A stretch of DNA of 64,000 nucleotides from MPNO01 sp965205995 (GTDB taxonomy: Bacteria > Pseudomonadota > Alphaproteobacteria > MPNO01). Under the pieces are notes generated by a model that was not told the origin of the DNA, searched no databases, and was given only the letters and a program-made list of their open reading frames with translations. Every line of letters begins with the position of its first letter. Position 1 is the stretch's first letter. Positions 62,447 to 64,000 of the stretch are shown here, one piece after another. The stretch lies in the NCBI GenBank assembly GCA_965205995.1, contig OZ242200.1, positions 1,984,001-2,048,000 of the forward strand, read 5' to 3'. The position numbers and the translations under genes are program-made.

Positions 62447-63417
62447 GCGACATGCCCAGGAAAATCCGCATCCGCGAGGTGGGTCCGCGCGAGGGCTTCC
62501 AGTTCGAGAAGGCGGCCATCGCCACACCGGACAAGATCGCCTTCGTCGACGCCCTGTCGGAGACCGGCCTGACGGCGATCGAGTTCGTCTCCTTCGTCAG
62601 TCCCAAATGGGTGCCGCAGATGGCCGACGCGGACGCGTGGACCGACGGCATCCGGAAAAAGCCCGGCGTCGAGTATTACGGCATCTGGCTCAACCTGCAG
62701 GGGCTGGAGCGGGCGCAGACGCATGCCGACAAGCTCACCATTCGCGCCTCGTTCTCGCTGCCCGCGTCGGAGACCTTCTCGATGAAGAACACCAACCGCA
62801 GCGTGGCCCAGAAGCTCGACGAGATGCCGGGCTACGTGGAGCGCTTCAAGGCGCTGGGGCACCGGGAGATGGGCATTGGAGTCACCGTCGCCTTCGGCTG
62901 CAACTACGAAGGGGCGATCCCGGAATCGCAGGTGATGGAGCTGTTGGACCGGCAGGCGGCGCGCGCCAAGGACCTCGACATGAAGCTGGGCGACATCACC
63001 CTGATGGACACCATGGGCTGGGCCAACCCGGCGCAGATCAAGCGCGTGGTGGGCCGCGTGCGCGAGCGCTTCCCCGGCCACGAGGTGGCGCTGCACCTGC
63101 ACGACACGCGCGGGCTCGCCATGGCGAACTTCGTCGCCGGGCTCGAGATGGGCGTCGCCCACTACGACGCCGCGGTGGCCGGCCTCGGCGGCTGCCCGTT
63201 CGCCGCGCACAAGGGTGCCGCCGGCAACATCTGCACCGAGGACGCGGTGTTCATCTGCCAGGAGATGGGCATCGAGACCGGTGTCGACCTCGACGCGCTG
63301 ATCCCCATCGCCGAGAAGGCGGAGGAGCTGGTCGGCCATCCGCTGCCCGGCAAGGTCAAGGTCGGCGGCAACCTCGCCACCTACCGCGCGAAGGCGAAGC
63401 AAGCCGCCCACGCGTAA
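62443..63417 (+). CDS. Hydroxymethylglutaryl-CoA lyase family protein
   Basis: 324 residues. The TIM-barrel start IRIREVGPREGFQFEK has the catalytic Arg/Asp-Gly-type motif (here GPREGFQ), ALHLHDTRG carries the metal histidines, and GLGGCPFAAHKGAAGN holds the catalytic cysteine (Cys266 in human HMG-CoA lyase) and the metal-binding Asn. It cleaves 3-hydroxy-3-methylglutaryl-CoA or a related 3-hydroxyacyl-CoA (for example citramalyl- or hydroxyaryl-type). The pairing with a CaiB transferase suggests CoA loading followed by retro-Claisen cleavage. Confidence 0.9.
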   Translation: MSDMPRKIRIREVGPREGFQFEKAAIATPDKIAFVDALSETGLTAIEFVSFVSPKWVPQMADADAWTDGIRKKPGVEYYGIWLNLQGLERAQTHADKLTIRASFSLPASETFSMKNTNRSVAQKLDEMPGYVERFKALGHREMGIGVTVAFGCNYEGAIPESQVMELLDRQAARAKDLDMKLGDITLMDTMGWANPAQIKRVVGRVRERFPGHEVALHLHDTRGLAMANFVAGLEMGVAHYDAAVAGLGGCPFAAHKGAAGNICTEDAVFICQEMGIETGVDLDALIPIAEKAEELVGHPLPGKVKVGGNLATYRAKAKQAAHA

Positions 63418-63423
63418 GGCGCC

Positions 63424-63545
63424 CGGCCGCGCCGTCAAGTTCGGCGATCCCCTCGACACCATCCGCCTGCTGCTGCTGACGGGCTGTCGGCTGTCGGAGA
63501 TCCAGTTTCTGCGTTGGGAGCAGGGTCGGATCCGAGACGAAACGC
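63424..63545 (+). pseudogene. Tyrosine recombinase (phage integrase) stub
   Basis: Plus-strand AVKFGDPLDTIRLLLLTGCRLSEIQFLRWEQGRIRDE matches the IRLLLLTGCR.SEI..LRW motif around the first catalytic Arg of phage-type integrases. About 40 residues are left and the downstream catalytic H-x-x-R and Tyr are absent. It may mark the edge of an old integrated element. The rest of 63418-63668 is non-coding. Confidence 0.6.
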
Positions 63546-63668
63546 AGCTTCGCGCGGCGCCCGGCGGGCCCTATGATCATTCCGTTCCAACCCTTTGCCG
63601 CGACTGCGGCGACCGGCCGGAGCCGAGTAGAATCAATATGTTGACATGCCGATCGGCATCGAATCAGC

Positions 63669-64000
63669 ATGCCGAACGACACCCCGGCAAAATTGCGGAA
63701 GGCAAGGGCGGCGATGACCAGGCTCGATCAGTTCGAAGCTACCTTTCGGGCGGCGGCCAAAGAGACCTACGCCTATACACCGCTGAACATCGAGCGCGTG
63801 TTGGTCGCAACCGATTTGCCAGCCGACGGCGCCGCGCTGGTTACCGACGCCGTGCGCCGGTTTCTTGCGGCGATCGACCGCGCGGAAACCGTTTGGCAGT
63901 CGGTCGCCGGCGATTCGTTCGATAGTGTGCGGGCGCTGCTGGCGCAGGTCGAAGCACACCAGCCGGATCTTGTTATCGCCTATCGGCATCTTCATTCCAA
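63669..64000 (+). CDS. Universal-stress-protein-like protein (partial, runs off the right edge)
   Basis: At least 110 residues, open to the end of the window. From the internal start ATG 63714 (AAGGGCGG upstream) it reads MTRLDQFEATFRAAAKETYAYTPLNIERVLVATDLPADGA, ending PDLVIAYRHLHS. The IERVLVATDL strand and the ..PDLVI.YRHL ending resemble UspA-type domains. ATG 63669 adds 15 residues. Assignment is tentative because the diagnostic C-terminal nucleotide-binding loop is outside the window. Confidence 0.5.
   Translation, partial: MPNDTPAKLRKARAAMTRLDQFEATFRAAAKETYAYTPLNIERVLVATDLPADGAALVTDAVRRFLAAIDRAETVWQSVAGDSFDSVRALLAQVEAHQPDLVIAYRHLHS

Noticed and set aside
1..64000. tRNA, rRNA, CRISPR arrays, replication origin
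   Set aside because: Scanned for cloverleaf-like and repeat patterns by eye; none found that I could support.

Overview
The window is GC-rich (roughly 60-65% by eye) bacterial DNA with mostly intact, strongly GC3-biased genes. Gene content points to an alphaproteobacterium of the Rhodospirillales type with a catabolic lifestyle: three TRAP transporter systems, three luciferase-type flavin monooxygenases, CaiB/BaiF CoA-transferases, cupin and TauD dioxygenases, and a form-II-like molybdenum hydroxylase. This placement is inferred from gene content; there is no rRNA or other phylogenetic marker, and I see no tRNA or CRISPR array.

Layout. 1-6473: the 3' end of gltD, a Cys/Met-type PLP enzyme, and an aromatic-degradation group (3-hydroxyanthranilate dioxygenase divergent from a class II aldolase, FAD monooxygenase and bicupin). 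6474-9528: a znuACB zinc importer behind a candidate Zur-type palindrome. 9585-13654: a lone CoxL-like molybdenum hydroxylase large subunit with Gln at the usual catalytic Glu position, divergent from an acyl-CoA-dehydrogenase-fold monooxygenase. 13797-16241: an asparagine-synthetase-like amidotransferase facing a SAM methyltransferase. 16405-21320: a scrapyard with IS256 and IS110 remnants, a frameshifted alcohol dehydrogenase, an intact enoyl-CoA hydratase, a CoA-transferase stub and an orphan Phd-type antitoxin. 21322-24715: a BNR-repeat protein, a CmcJ/NvfI-family oxidoreductase, a MerR stub and a small membrane protein. 24716-30234: an IS21-like end, a frameshifted small repressor, and a 4.2-kb Calx-beta autotransporter broken by a stop and a frameshift. 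30234-38237: IS3 and group II intron fragments, a GntR tail, then a feruloyl-CoA-synthase/SDR/TRAP operon whose TRAP binding protein and LysR regulator are both broken. 38240-45660: a second scrapyard (VapC, IS1595, IS3, RND, topoisomerase and DUF1428 fragments) with a low-GC glutathione transferase, a Tat-exported protein of unknown function, a GPP34 protein and an SfnG-like monooxygenase. 45662-47393: an ABC-2 exporter.

47555-59304 is the most interesting intact block: a TRAP binding protein, an ACMSD-type metal decarboxylase divergent from a bicupin, a luciferase-type oxygenase, a complete TRAP dctPQM, a RutA-like oxygenase, an alpha/beta hydrolase and an arylmalonate-decarboxylase/maleate-isomerase-family protein. 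Together these look like uptake, oxidative ring opening, hydrolysis and decarboxylation/isomerisation of an organic acid, in a combination I do not recognise as a named pathway. 59405-64000: a TauD/TfdA dioxygenase, Rieske-oxygenase and transposase stubs, a CaiB CoA-transferase translationally coupled to an HMG-CoA-lyase-like enzyme, an integrase stub and the start of a probable universal stress protein.

A striking property is the number of broken genes: about twenty gene stubs, frameshifted genes or transposon remnants in 64 kb, among intact catabolic operons. This fits a genome undergoing IS-mediated erosion (host-associated or recently bottlenecked), although isolated single-base frameshifts could also be assembly errors.
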